The notes beneath the pieces were generated by a model. The model was given only the letters and a program-made list of their open reading frames with translations. It did no database searches and had not been told where the DNA came from. Positions 33,759 to 41,213 of a stretch of DNA of 64,000 nt are shown piece by piece. The position numbers were made by a program, and so were the translations under genes. Location of the stretch: assembly GCA_035547835.1 (NCBI GenBank), contig DASZTW010000001.1, positions 62,001-126,000 on the forward strand, in the 5' to 3' direction. The number at the start of each line of letters is the position of its first letter. Position 1 is the stretch's first letter. This stretch comes from Acidimicrobiales bacterium. GTDB lineage: Bacteria > Actinomycetota > Acidimicrobiia > Acidimicrobiales > Iamiaceae.

Positions 33759-34349
33759 ATGCACCGCTATAGACGCACCGCGACGCTGGCCGTCGCGGTC
33801 CTGGCGCTGATCGCCCTGGTCGGCGCCGCTTGGAACTTCCCTGCCGCGTCGGCCGAACACGAGGCCAACGTCGGCACCGCGGCGCTGGCCACGCCGACCG
33901 GCGCCCCGTACCTGGTCCGCACCGGACCCGATGGCGGCGACGTGCGGCTGGCCAACCTGGCCGCCGACCTCCACTACCACCAGGTTGCCGCGTTCTTGCT
34001 GGCGGCCAAGGCCAACGCCGACGCCCGGGCACGAGCCCAGGCAGCCCGGTCCCGCGCCAACCAGGCCCGGCACTCGTCGAACCGCATGGCCGGCACCTCG
34101 ACCGGTCACGCGTGCGGCGGCGACCTGCCCCCCTGCTGCGTGATGATCCGTGAATCGCACGGCAACCCCACGGCCGTGAACTCCAGCTCCGGCGCGTCCG
34201 GCAAGTGGCAGTTCATGCCCGGTACGTGGAACAACTACGGCGGCTACTCGAGCGCCGCCCAGGCCCCGGAGTCCGTCCAGGACGCACGGGCCCGCCAGGT
34301 CTACGCAGGTGGCGCTGGAGCCGGCAACTGGGCCGGCCCCGGCTGTTGA
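33759..34349 (+). CDS. Secreted Rpf-like / transglycosylase-like domain protein
   Basis: 196 residues. Sec signal peptide (about 1-32; RRTATLAVAVLALIALVGAAW, cleavage near ASA-EHE). A helical Ala/Arg-rich linker follows. The C-terminal lysozyme-like domain (from about 118) has MIRESHGNPTAVN with candidate catalytic Glu132 and SGKWQFMPGTWNNYGGY, as in resuscitation-promoting factors and actinobacterial transglycosylase-like proteins. Two cysteine pairs could form disulfides. ATG with AAGGAG about 7 nt upstream. Cleaves peptidoglycan; lies between, and opposite to, sbcD and herA. Confidence 0.85.
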   Translation: MHRYRRTATLAVAVLALIALVGAAWNFPAASAEHEANVGTAALATPTGAPYLVRTGPDGGDVRLANLAADLHYHQVAAFLLAAKANADARARAQAARSRANQARHSSNRMAGTSTGHACGGDLPPCCVMIRESHGNPTAVNSSSGASGKWQFMPGTWNNYGGYSSAAQAPESVQDARARQVYAGGAGAGNWAGPGC

Positions 34350-34396
34350 ACCCGCCCGCCGGCACCCTTCCGCGGCTGCCGGCGACCTCGCTGGGG

Positions 34397-34439
34397 GAGA
34401 GGGTCGTGGGCCACTGGCCTGCGGCCCTCTCGCCGTTTT
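34397..34439 (+). terminator. Intrinsic terminator of the Rpf-like gene
   Basis: GAGAGGG (34397-34403) pairs with CCCTCTC (34425-34431), with an inner GGCC-ACT-GGCC stem. It is followed by GCCG and TTTT, 47 nt after the stop. Also close to the herA 3' end on the other strand. Confidence 0.65.
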
Positions 34440-34491
34440 CGGGCCGCCTGAGAGGCCGGTCGACCGACCTCGCTCAGCGGGCGACCTCCGC

Positions 34492-36312
34492 TCAGCGAGG
34501 CAGGCCGGCGAAGGGATCGTCTGGCTGGTCGGAGGGATCGACCCTCGGGTTGTCCTGCGCACGTGCCTCCGCCGAGCGTGTCGCCCAGGCCGGGAACGGG
34601 AACTGCACCAGCAGGGGCACGGGCAGCTCGGGCTGCGACACGAGCATCGTGCCCGGTTTCAAGATGGTCGACCGTTGGCGCTGCACCTGCGGCAAGAAGC
34701 CGTACTCCCCGCGGCTGGACTCGGCCGCATCGAGCCGGCCGACGATGCGGATCGCCGAGTTCGCCACGATGCGCCGCTCGACCTCGCTGGCGGTCTGCTG
34801 GGCGCCGATCAAGATGATGCCGAGCGATCGGCCACGCTCGGCCACGTCGAGGAGGATCTCCTTGATCGGGCTCGACCCCTCACGGGGGGCGTACTTGTTG
34901 AGCTCGTCGAGCACCACGAACTGGAGCGGGCGGGCCTGGCCCGACTGCTCCTTGTCGCGGAAGGCCGCTCGGAGCACGACGCCGACCACGAACCGCTTGG
35001 CGCGGTCGTTGAGGTTGTGGAGGTCGACGACCGTGACCTGCTCCTCGAAGGAGATCCGATGGCGTTCGGGGTGCGGCACGCCCGACCGGACCAGATCGCG
35101 CACGTGCGGGACCGCGGCCCACAACCGGCGGATGAACGCGTTGACGGTGCCGGCACCGACTGCGCGGCCCGACCAACGCTGCGCCTCGATCGGGTCCTCG
35201 TCCTCCAACTTGTCGCAGATGTGCTCGACCAGGTCGTGGAACGTGCGGACGGTCGCCCCGTCGATCCGCACGGCGCCGTCGTCGCCCACCCGCTCGGCCT
35301 CGGTGAGGCGGAGCGTCACTTGGAACACCACCATCGTGTACTGCTGGCGCTCGTCCTCCGCGTCGGCGAACAGGAACGGCAACAGCTCCTGCTTGCAGAA
35401 CTCGTGGAGAGTCCAAAAGAACGACGTCACCCCATGGGTGCGGCTGGCGACGTCGGCCACCGCGTGGGCGTCGTCGCGCCGGGGCGGGGCCAGCACGCCG
35501 ACGCTCGGGAACGCCCCCGGGGCGAGGCCGAGGTGGCGGTAGCGCTCCGCCTCGGCTGGCGCGAGGGCGGCGTTGGGGTGGTCGAGGAACAACAGGTCCT
35601 CGCCCTTGACGTTGAAGATGAGTGCCTTGGTGTTGACGGCCTCGGGGCCCAGCACACCAGACGTGAACAAGCTGAACAGCAAGAAGGTGGCATACGTGGT
35701 CTTGGTGGCCACGCCAGAGATGCCGCTGATGTTGACGTGGGCGCCGCGGGTGCCATCGACGAACTCGAGGTTCAAGAAGAACGGCTCGTCGTCGCGGGAC
35801 AGGCCGGCCGGGAGGCGCCGTTCCATGCCGTCGAAGAACAACGCCTGGTCGCGCCCCGCGCCCGCAGCGCGACGCACCAGGTCGCCTGGCCGCGGCGGCA
35901 CGAACACCTCAGGCTCGAAACGGGTCGCCTGGATCAGGGCGGCCTCGCTGATCTCGGCGGGCAGGACGCCCTCGGCGATGAGGAAGACGTCGCTGTCGAA
36001 ACGGGCGCCCTCGTGGCGGGCACGGACCTGGGCGACCATGCCGTAGATCCGCACCGGATCGCGGCCGGGCAGCTCACGCTCGAGGGCGACCACGTCGTCG
36101 AGTTGGAGGAACTGGCCGGGTTCGACGGCGACCCAGAACTCGAGCGGGGTCGCGTCGTCGGTACCGATGACGCGACCGACCGCGTCGCCCAGCTCGTCGG
36201 GCGGGCCCGCGCCGGCGGGGTGGTACAAGTCGTCGCCCAGCTGTTGCGGCGGGCCCGCGCCGTTCAGCTGTTCCGGGTCGCTCCCCGCGTGGGTCCCCTC
36301 GGCCTCCGCCAT
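34492..36312 (-). CDS. herA: HerA-like DNA translocase ATPase (DUF87 type)
   Basis: 606 residues. N-terminal beta-barrel-like HAS region with PGDLV (about 40-150), then the RecA-like ATPase: P-loop region HVNISGISGVATKTT, Walker B LQFVVLDELNKYAP, sensor-type IILIGAQQTASEVERRI and arginine-finger region NSAIRIVGRLDAAE. These are HerA/FtsK-superfamily signatures. The P-loop reads GISGVATKTT, lacking the usual GSGKS. Partner NurA is encoded about 5 kb downstream on the same strand. ATG is 8 nt after TAGGGT. Confidence 0.8.
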   Translation of the reverse strand: MAEAEGTHAGSDPEQLNGAGPPQQLGDDLYHPAGAGPPDELGDAVGRVIGTDDATPLEFWVAVEPGQFLQLDDVVALERELPGRDPVRIYGMVAQVRARHEGARFDSDVFLIAEGVLPAEISEAALIQATRFEPEVFVPPRPGDLVRRAAGAGRDQALFFDGMERRLPAGLSRDDEPFFLNLEFVDGTRGAHVNISGISGVATKTTYATFLLFSLFTSGVLGPEAVNTKALIFNVKGEDLLFLDHPNAALAPAEAERYRHLGLAPGAFPSVGVLAPPRRDDAHAVADVASRTHGVTSFFWTLHEFCKQELLPFLFADAEDERQQYTMVVFQVTLRLTEAERVGDDGAVRIDGATVRTFHDLVEHICDKLEDEDPIEAQRWSGRAVGAGTVNAFIRRLWAAVPHVRDLVRSGVPHPERHRISFEEQVTVVDLHNLNDRAKRFVVGVVLRAAFRDKEQSGQARPLQFVVLDELNKYAPREGSSPIKEILLDVAERGRSLGIILIGAQQTASEVERRIVANSAIRIVGRLDAAESSRGEYGFLPQVQRQRSTILKPGTMLVSQPELPVPLLVQFPFPAWATRSAEARAQDNPRVDPSDQPDDPFAGLPR

Positions 36313-36320
36313 GGCCCCGG

Positions 36321-36326
36321 ACCCTA
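36321..36326 (-). promoter_or_regulatory. -10 hexamer, herA
   Basis: TAGGGT eight bases before the herA ATG. Confidence 0.45.
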
Positions 36327-36393
36327 CTGGCCGCCTCCGACAACCTCCCTGCCGCGAGGGTCACGGTGGGGATGGGGGACGCGGGCGGACCGG

Positions 36394-36399
36394 TAGGTT
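36394..36399 (+). promoter_or_regulatory. -10 hexamer, enoyl-CoA hydratase gene
   Basis: TAGGTT eight bases before the ATG at 36408. Confidence 0.5.
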
Positions 36400-36407
36400 G
36401 CGGGGCC

Positions 36408-37130
36408 ATGACCGATCAGCCGGGATCCACCGCCCCCACCTACGAGCTGCGCGACGGCGTCGCCGTGATCACCCTCGACGACGGCAAGGCCAACGCCATC
36501 GACTTCGCGTTGCTCGACGCGGTCCACGACAACCTCGACCGTGCGGCCGACGAGGCGCGCGCGGTCGTCATCGCCGGCCGTCCGGGCAAGTTCAGCGCGG
36601 GCTTCAACCTGGCGCTGATGACCGAAGGCGTCGACACCATGCGTGAACTGGTCACCGCCGGTGCTCGGATGCTGATCCGGCTCTACGGGTTCGAGCTGCC
36701 GACGGTGACGGCGTCGGACGGACACGCGCTGGCAGCCGGCGCGCTGTTGTTGTTGGCGGCCGATGTGCGGATCGGTGCGGCCGACACGCCGTCGAAGATC
36801 GGCCTGAACGAGGTGGCCATCGGGATGCAGCTTCCGGTCTTCGCTGTCGAGCTGGCGCGGGCGCGGATGCCCAACCCGGCCACGCTCGAGCGGGCCACCG
36901 CGCAAGCCCAGCTCTACGACCCGGAGGGGGCGGTCGCCGCGGGCTACCTCGATCGCGTGGTGCCGTCGGCGTCGCTGCTCGACGAAGCCATGGCCGAAGC
37001 CACCCGGCTCGGCGAACTGCGCACCGGTGCGTACCGGGTGACCAAGCAGAACCTCCGCCGCCAAGCCATCGACTACATGGAGGCCACGCTCGCGCCGGAC
37101 ATGGCAAGCCTCACCGGCCCCGCGACCTGA
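36408..37130 (+). CDS. Enoyl-CoA hydratase/isomerase family protein
   Basis: 240 residues, crotonase fold. VAVITLDDGKANAIDFALLDAV, the oxyanion-hole stretch KFSAGFNLALM and SDGHALAAGALLLLAADVRIGA (second oxyanion glycine). The usual catalytic glutamates are not both evident (IGLNEVAIGMQLP has one Glu), so hydratase versus isomerase or other acyl-CoA activity is undecided. Monocistronic; the 190 bp after it are C-rich with no visible gene. Confidence 0.85.
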   Translation: MTDQPGSTAPTYELRDGVAVITLDDGKANAIDFALLDAVHDNLDRAADEARAVVIAGRPGKFSAGFNLALMTEGVDTMRELVTAGARMLIRLYGFELPTVTASDGHALAAGALLLLAADVRIGAADTPSKIGLNEVAIGMQLPVFAVELARARMPNPATLERATAQAQLYDPEGAVAAGYLDRVVPSASLLDEAMAEATRLGELRTGAYRVTKQNLRRQAIDYMEATLAPDMASLTGPAT

Positions 37131-37322
37131 CCGCCCGACACCCCACATCACCAGCCCGCCCCCCGACCCCGAAGCTGCGTCACCAGGTCCGCGGCCCAAC
37201 CGCCGGGCACGCCGCCGCAACGACTCCACCCGACCTCCTGCAGGCCGCACCTTCTGACACCCCATCGGTCCCAGGACTGGCACGGATGCCGCGGAGGGGC
37301 CGGTGTCGCGGAGGACTCGGTC

Positions 37323-37784
37323 TCAGTCGGCGCTGCGGGGGCGGAAGGGGCGGGGCTGGCGGCCGATCTCGATCTGGCCGATGATCTCGCGCCCGATCCA
37401 GCGCAGCACCCACACCTGGTCGGCGGTGCGCGGCGGCGCGGCGAGGTGACCGCTGCGGCACCACTCGTCGAGCTCGTCGAGGATCAACATCATGCGGGCG
37501 ATGCGCGTGGCCGCCTCGATGCCGACGTCGAGCTGCAAGTCGGCGTTGTCGGCGTGCGCAGCCTCGGCTTGCACCACCTGCCCGCCGAGCACGAACCGGG
37601 GTCGTTCGATCAACTCCTCCAGCGCGTCGCCGAGCTCGACGAGCCGGCGGGGCACTTGCGTGGCGTCGATCTTCTCCAGCGCGCCGAACACAGTGGCGAA
37701 CCACTCGTTGAGATCGGCGAGCACCTCGATCGGCGCGTCGACGAGGAGGACCGGTCGGCGGTCTCCTGGGGTCGACGCCGGCAT
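37323..37784 (-). CDS. Conserved-looking hypothetical protein
   Basis: 153 residues, not recognised. Mostly helical and acidic, with LEKIDATQVPRRLVELGDALEEL, no signal peptide or membrane helix, and a basic C-terminus (GRQPRPFRPRSAD). Coding is supported by G/C third positions and by a TAGGAT hexamer 8 nt before the ATG, the same layout as galU. Divergent from the CDF transporter gene. Confidence 0.6.
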   Translation of the reverse strand: MPASTPGDRRPVLLVDAPIEVLADLNEWFATVFGALEKIDATQVPRRLVELGDALEELIERPRFVLGGQVVQAEAAHADNADLQLDVGIEAATRIARMMLILDELDEWCRSGHLAAPPRTADQVWVLRWIGREIIGQIEIGRQPRPFRPRSAD

Positions 37785-37792
37785 GTCCGCTG

Positions 37793-37798
37793 ATCCTA
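37793..37798 (-). promoter_or_regulatory. -10 hexamer, hypothetical gene at 37.3 kb
   Basis: TAGGAT eight bases before the ATG at 37784. Confidence 0.45.
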
Positions 37799-37819
37799 CC
37801 GACGTGCGATCCTGAAGGC

Positions 37820-38758
37820 ATGGGGATCGGCGATCACCACCATGGCCCCGCGGTCCCGCCGCGACGTGCCGACCAGTGGCGGTCGCTTGCCTGGGCGCTC
37901 GCCTTGAACAGCGCGCTCCTGCTCGCCGAAGTGATCGGCGCGCTCGTGTTCGGCTCGCTGAGCCTGCTGGCCGACGGCGTGCACATGCTCACCGACGTCG
38001 TGGGCCTCGGCATCGCCGCAGCCGCGTTCCGGCTCGCCGAACGCCCCGCCACCGATCGGCACTCGTACGGCCTGCAACGTGCAGAAGTGCTGGCCGCGCA
38101 AGCGAACGGCGTCTTGCTGCTCGGCGCCAGTGTCGTGATCGTGGTCGAGGCGATCGGTCGGCTCGGTCGGGGCCACCACTTCGACGGTTGGCCCACGTTG
38201 GGGATCGCGCTGGCCGGTCTGGCCGCCAACGTGGTGAGTGCTGCGCTGGTGGCCCGCCACGCGGGCCGGTCGCTCAACTTGCGCGCCGCGATGGCGCACT
38301 TGGCGGCCGACGCGGCCACGTCGGTGGCGGTGGTCGTCGCGGCCGGCGCCATGCTCGTGTGGGGCGCCACCTGGCCCGACCCCGTGATCTCGCTGCTCAT
38401 CGCGCTGGTCGTGGTCTGGACCGCCTGGGTCCTGCTCCGCGACACCACGCACGTGCTGCTCGAGGGCACCCCCCACCACCTCGACCCCCACGACGTCACG
38501 GCCGCATTGGTGGCCGATCCAGCGGTCGAGGAAGTGCACCACCTCCATCTGTGGGACCTGGCGTCAGACACCACCGCCTTGTCGGCCCACGTGGTGCTGG
38601 GCGGCGAGCTCACCCTCCACGACGCGCAACGCCACGCCGACCGCCTCAAGCGCCTGCTCGAGGAACGGTTCGGTGTGGCGCACGCGACGCTCGAAGTCGA
38701 GTGCCACCCGTGCGAGCCGACGTCGTCGGAGATCGGCCCACACGGGTCGGTGCACTAG
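37820..38758 (+). CDS. Cation diffusion facilitator transporter (ZitB/CzcD-like)
   Basis: 312 residues. Six membrane helices; the metal sites are visible as SLLADGVHMLTDVVG in helix 2 (HxxxD) and MAHLAADAATSVAVV in helix 5 (HxxxD). An N-terminal HHH tract and a loop GRGHHFDG add histidines. The C-terminal cytoplasmic domain has VHHLHLWDLASDTTALSAHVVL. Exports Zn2+ or similar divalent metals from the cytoplasm. A second CDF of another type is at 54.98 kb. Confidence 0.9.
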   Translation: MGIGDHHHGPAVPPRRADQWRSLAWALALNSALLLAEVIGALVFGSLSLLADGVHMLTDVVGLGIAAAAFRLAERPATDRHSYGLQRAEVLAAQANGVLLLGASVVIVVEAIGRLGRGHHFDGWPTLGIALAGLAANVVSAALVARHAGRSLNLRAAMAHLAADAATSVAVVVAAGAMLVWGATWPDPVISLLIALVVVWTAWVLLRDTTHVLLEGTPHHLDPHDVTAALVADPAVEEVHHLHLWDLASDTTALSAHVVLGGELTLHDAQRHADRLKRLLEERFGVAHATLEVECHPCEPTSSEIGPHGSVH

Positions 38759-38803
38759 ACACCCGAGCGGCAGGACCGGCGCAGCTCGCCCCGCCCGGCC
38801 CCG

Positions 38804-38809
38804 TAACAT
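38804..38809 (+). promoter_or_regulatory. -10 hexamer, mscR
   Basis: TAACAT about 100 nt before the mscR ATG. The leader contains GGACTC and GAGTCC about 32 nt apart, which could form a long hairpin. Confidence 0.35.
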
Positions 38810-38908
38810 TCGCCCACAAGGACTCGGGTTCGTCGACCGCAACCGACCCCGGGACCGGAGTCCACGAACCCCGTCAGATCCGTGCAGGATTCGCAAGAGG
38901 AGCCCGTC

Positions 38909-40003
38909 ATGAGCGAGGTCGGCGGCCAGGACGTCCGAGGGGTGGTCGCCACATCGGCGGGCGCCCCGGTCGAGGTGGTGACGATCCACGTGCCCGATCC
39001 AGGTCCCGGTGAGGTCGTCGTGCAGGTGCAAGCGTGCGGGGTCTGCCACACCGACCTGCACTACCGGGAAGGCGCGATCAACGACGAGTTCCCGTTCCTG
39101 CTCGGCCACGAGGCCGCCGGCTGTGTCGAGTCGGTGGGCCGTGACGTGACCGATGTTTCGCCGGGCGACTTCGTGATCTTGAACTGGCGCGCCGTGTGCG
39201 GATCGTGCCGGGCATGTCGCACCGGCCGGCCGCAGTACTGCTTCGCCACCCACAACGCCGCCCAGAAGATGACGCTCGACGGCACGGCGCTCACCCCCGC
39301 GCTCGGCATCGGCGCTTTCGCCGAAAAGACGTTGGTGGCCGCCGGGCAGGCCACCAAGGTCGACCCCGCCGCCCGGCCCGAGGCCGCCGGCCTGCTCGGC
39401 TGCGGGGTGATGGCCGGCCTCGGCGCGGCCATGCACACCGGCGACGTGCAACCGGGCGAGTCGGTGGCCGTGTTCGGCTGCGGCGGTGTGGGTGACGCGG
39501 CCATCGCGGGCGCGCGCCTCGCCGGCGCGTCGACGGTGATCGCTGTCGACCTCGACCCCCGCAAGCTCGAGCTCGCCACCGGGTTCGGTGCCACCCACAC
39601 GGTCGACGCGTCGAGCACCGACCCGGTCGCTGCGATCCAGGCCCTCACGGGTGGTAACGGCGCCGACGTCGTGATCGAAGCGGTCGGCAACCCCAAGGTG
39701 TTCGAGCAAGCGTTCTACGCCCGGGACTTGGCGGGACGCCTCGTGCAGGTCGGCGTGCCCGACCCAGCCATGAAGATCGAGCTGCCCATGATCGACTTCT
39801 TCGGACGCGGCGGCGCGCTGAAGCCGAGCTGGTACGGCGACTGCCTACCGAGCCGTGACTTCCCCACGCTCATCGACCTCTACCTCCAAGGACGCCTCGA
39901 CCTCGACCGGTTCGTGAGCGAGACGATCGACCTCAGCGGAGTGGAAGATGCCTTCCACCGCATGGAGGCCGGCGAGGTGCTCCGATCTGTCGTGGTGTTC
40001 TGA
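38909..40003 (+). CDS. mscR: S-(hydroxymethyl)mycothiol dehydrogenase (formaldehyde detoxification)
   Basis: 364 residues, zinc-dependent medium-chain alcohol dehydrogenase. Catalytic zinc ligands in [16 protein letters not shown] and LLGHEAAG; structural zinc Cys cluster in [18 protein letters not shown] site [15 protein letters not shown]. The segments [29 protein letters not shown] and [18 protein letters not shown] closely resemble known mycothiol-dependent formaldehyde dehydrogenase/MSNO reductase. ATG 38909 with AAGAGGAG 6 nt upstream. Implies the host makes mycothiol. The metallo-beta-lactamase gene often paired with it is absent here. Confidence 0.92.
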   Translation: MSEVGGQDVRGVVATSAGAPVEVVTIHVPDPGPGEVVVQVQACGVCHTDLHYREGAINDEFPFLLGHEAAGCVESVGRDVTDVSPGDFVILNWRAVCGSCRACRTGRPQYCFATHNAAQKMTLDGTALTPALGIGAFAEKTLVAAGQATKVDPAARPEAAGLLGCGVMAGLGAAMHTGDVQPGESVAVFGCGGVGDAAIAGARLAGASTVIAVDLDPRKLELATGFGATHTVDASSTDPVAAIQALTGGNGADVVIEAVGNPKVFEQAFYARDLAGRLVQVGVPDPAMKIELPMIDFFGRGGALKPSWYGDCLPSRDFPTLIDLYLQGRLDLDRFVSETIDLSGVEDAFHRMEAGEVLRSVVVF

Positions 40004-40063
40004 CGCCACGCATCGGCCCGATCCGTCTGGCCCGACGGCGGCTCCGGACGCGACCATCACCAC

Positions 40064-40873
40064 GTGCCCGAAGGCCACACCATCCACCGCCTCGCCGCCG
40101 AGATCGACCGTCGCTTCGGCCGCCGTCCCGTCGCGGTATCGAGCCCGCAGGGTCGATTCGCCGACGGCGCCGCCCTGCTCGACGGACGCAAGGTGGTCTC
40201 GGCCGAGGCGCACGGCAAGCACTTGTTCGTGCGGTTCACCGGCATGCAGTACCTGCACGTCCACCTCGGGCTGTACGGCAAGTTCGACCTCGGTCGGACG
40301 CCGGCGCCTGATCCGGTGGGCCAGGTCCGGCTCCGCATGGTGAACAAGACCTCGTGGGGGCACCTCCGAGGCGCGACCACCTGTGAGGTGCTCGACCCCG
40401 ACGGCAAGGCAGCGGTCATGGCGCGCCTCGGCGATGACCCCCTCGACCCCGGCGCGGACGGCGAGATCGCGTGGCGCAAGATCAGCCGCAGCACCACACC
40501 GATCGGCGCACGTCTGATGGACCAAGCGGTGACACCAGGCGTCGGCAACGTCTACCGGGCAGAAGTGCTGTTCCGCGCCGGGATCGACCCTCTGCGCGAG
40601 AGCCGTTCGCTGACCCGCGAGGAGTGGGACGCCATCTGGGCCGACCTCGTCGGACTGCTCCGCGAAGGCGTGCGCACCGGCCGGATCGACACGGTGCGGC
40701 CGGAGCACGAGCCTGAGGCGATGGGCCGGCCGCCCCGCGTCGACGACCACGGCGGCGAGGTCTACGTGTACCGGCGCCAGGGACAGCCGTGCCATGTGTG
40801 CGGTTCCGAGATCCGCACCCGCGAGCTGGCCGGACGCAACCTGTTCTGGTGCCCGACCTGCCAGCGCGCCTGA
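40064..40873 (+). CDS. DNA glycosylase of the Fpg/Nei family (Nei2-like)
   Basis: 269 residues. Begins (M)PEGHTIHRLA, with the N-terminal Pro and Glu that perform the glycosylase/lyase chemistry of endonuclease VIII. Contains SSPQGRFADGA as in mycobacterial Nei2, the H2TH region VGNVYRAEVLFRAGIDP, and a C-terminal zinc finger CHVCGSEI...CPTC. Removes oxidised pyrimidines in base excision repair. GTG start; no clear promoter hexamer in the short gap after mscR, so possible read-through from it. Confidence 0.88.
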   Translation: MPEGHTIHRLAAEIDRRFGRRPVAVSSPQGRFADGAALLDGRKVVSAEAHGKHLFVRFTGMQYLHVHLGLYGKFDLGRTPAPDPVGQVRLRMVNKTSWGHLRGATTCEVLDPDGKAAVMARLGDDPLDPGADGEIAWRKISRSTTPIGARLMDQAVTPGVGNVYRAEVLFRAGIDPLRESRSLTREEWDAIWADLVGLLREGVRTGRIDTVRPEHEPEAMGRPPRVDDHGGEVYVYRRQGQPCHVCGSEIRTRELAGRNLFWCPTCQRA

Positions 40874-40991
40874 CCCGCCGGCCCTGATCTTGGCCGCAGC
40901 GCACCGCGGTCTGCTGACCACGGAACGTAAGGAGCGGACGGGCTGAGGAACGGTCCCGATCGCGTCGGGTACCTGGCCCCGAACGCAGAAA

Positions 40992-41019
40992 GTGCCGGGC
41001 CTTCCGCCAGGCCCGGCAC
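40992..41019. terminator. Strong GC hairpin, terminator-like
   Basis: GTGCCGGGCC, loop TTCCGCCA, GGCCCGGCAC: a perfect 10-bp stem. Followed by TTTCT when read on the minus strand. Confidence 0.5.
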
Positions 41020-41067
41020 CTCCCACCCGACGGGCAGATGGGCCCATCAGCCTCCTGCCGTATCGAG

Positions 41068-41100
41068 ACCTTCACCGGCCCGCCCGCAGCCGGTGAAGGT
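41068..41100. terminator. Strong hairpin, terminator-like
   Basis: ACCTTCACCGGC, 9-nt loop, GCCGGTGAAGGT: a perfect 12-bp stem followed by TTTCG on the plus strand. Could end transcription from nei2. Confidence 0.5.
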
Positions 41101-41192
41101 TTCGCGTCGAACGTTGACATTGTTACCCCGACCGGCCGCCTCGTGTCGATGACAGAATTGGGACAATCATCTAGGAAACTGCATCACTTGTT

Positions 41193-41212
41193 CGAGTGGA
41201 GTAAAACACTCG
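41193..41212. promoter_or_regulatory. Inverted repeat at the start of the double TetR gene
   Basis: CGAGTG, eight bases (GAGTAAAA), CACTCG, ending 1 bp before the ATG at 41214. AT-rich relative to its surroundings and overlapping the only -10-like sequence, so a self-operator is plausible. Confidence 0.4.
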
Positions 41213-41213
41213 T

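Larger units (their letters stand above)
40874..41213. ncRNA. Structured intergenic region, possible small RNA
   Basis: 340 bp without a gene but with three inverted repeats: GTGCCGGGCC/GGCCCGGCAC (40992-41019), the palindrome GATGGGCCCATC (about 41036-41047) inside a GGCAG/CTGCC stem, and ACCTTCACCGGC/GCCGGTGAAGGT (41068-41100). On the minus strand the 40992 hairpin is followed by TTTCT and a TAACAAT hexamer near 41117-41123 could start a transcript of about 120 nt. On the plus strand C-rich single-stranded segments (CCTCCCACCC) are exposed. Strand undecided; no known RNA class recognised. Confidence 0.35.

Noticed and set aside
40990-41100. 6C RNA motif
   Set aside because: There are two hairpins, but the loops do not carry the runs of six or more cytosines that define that class.
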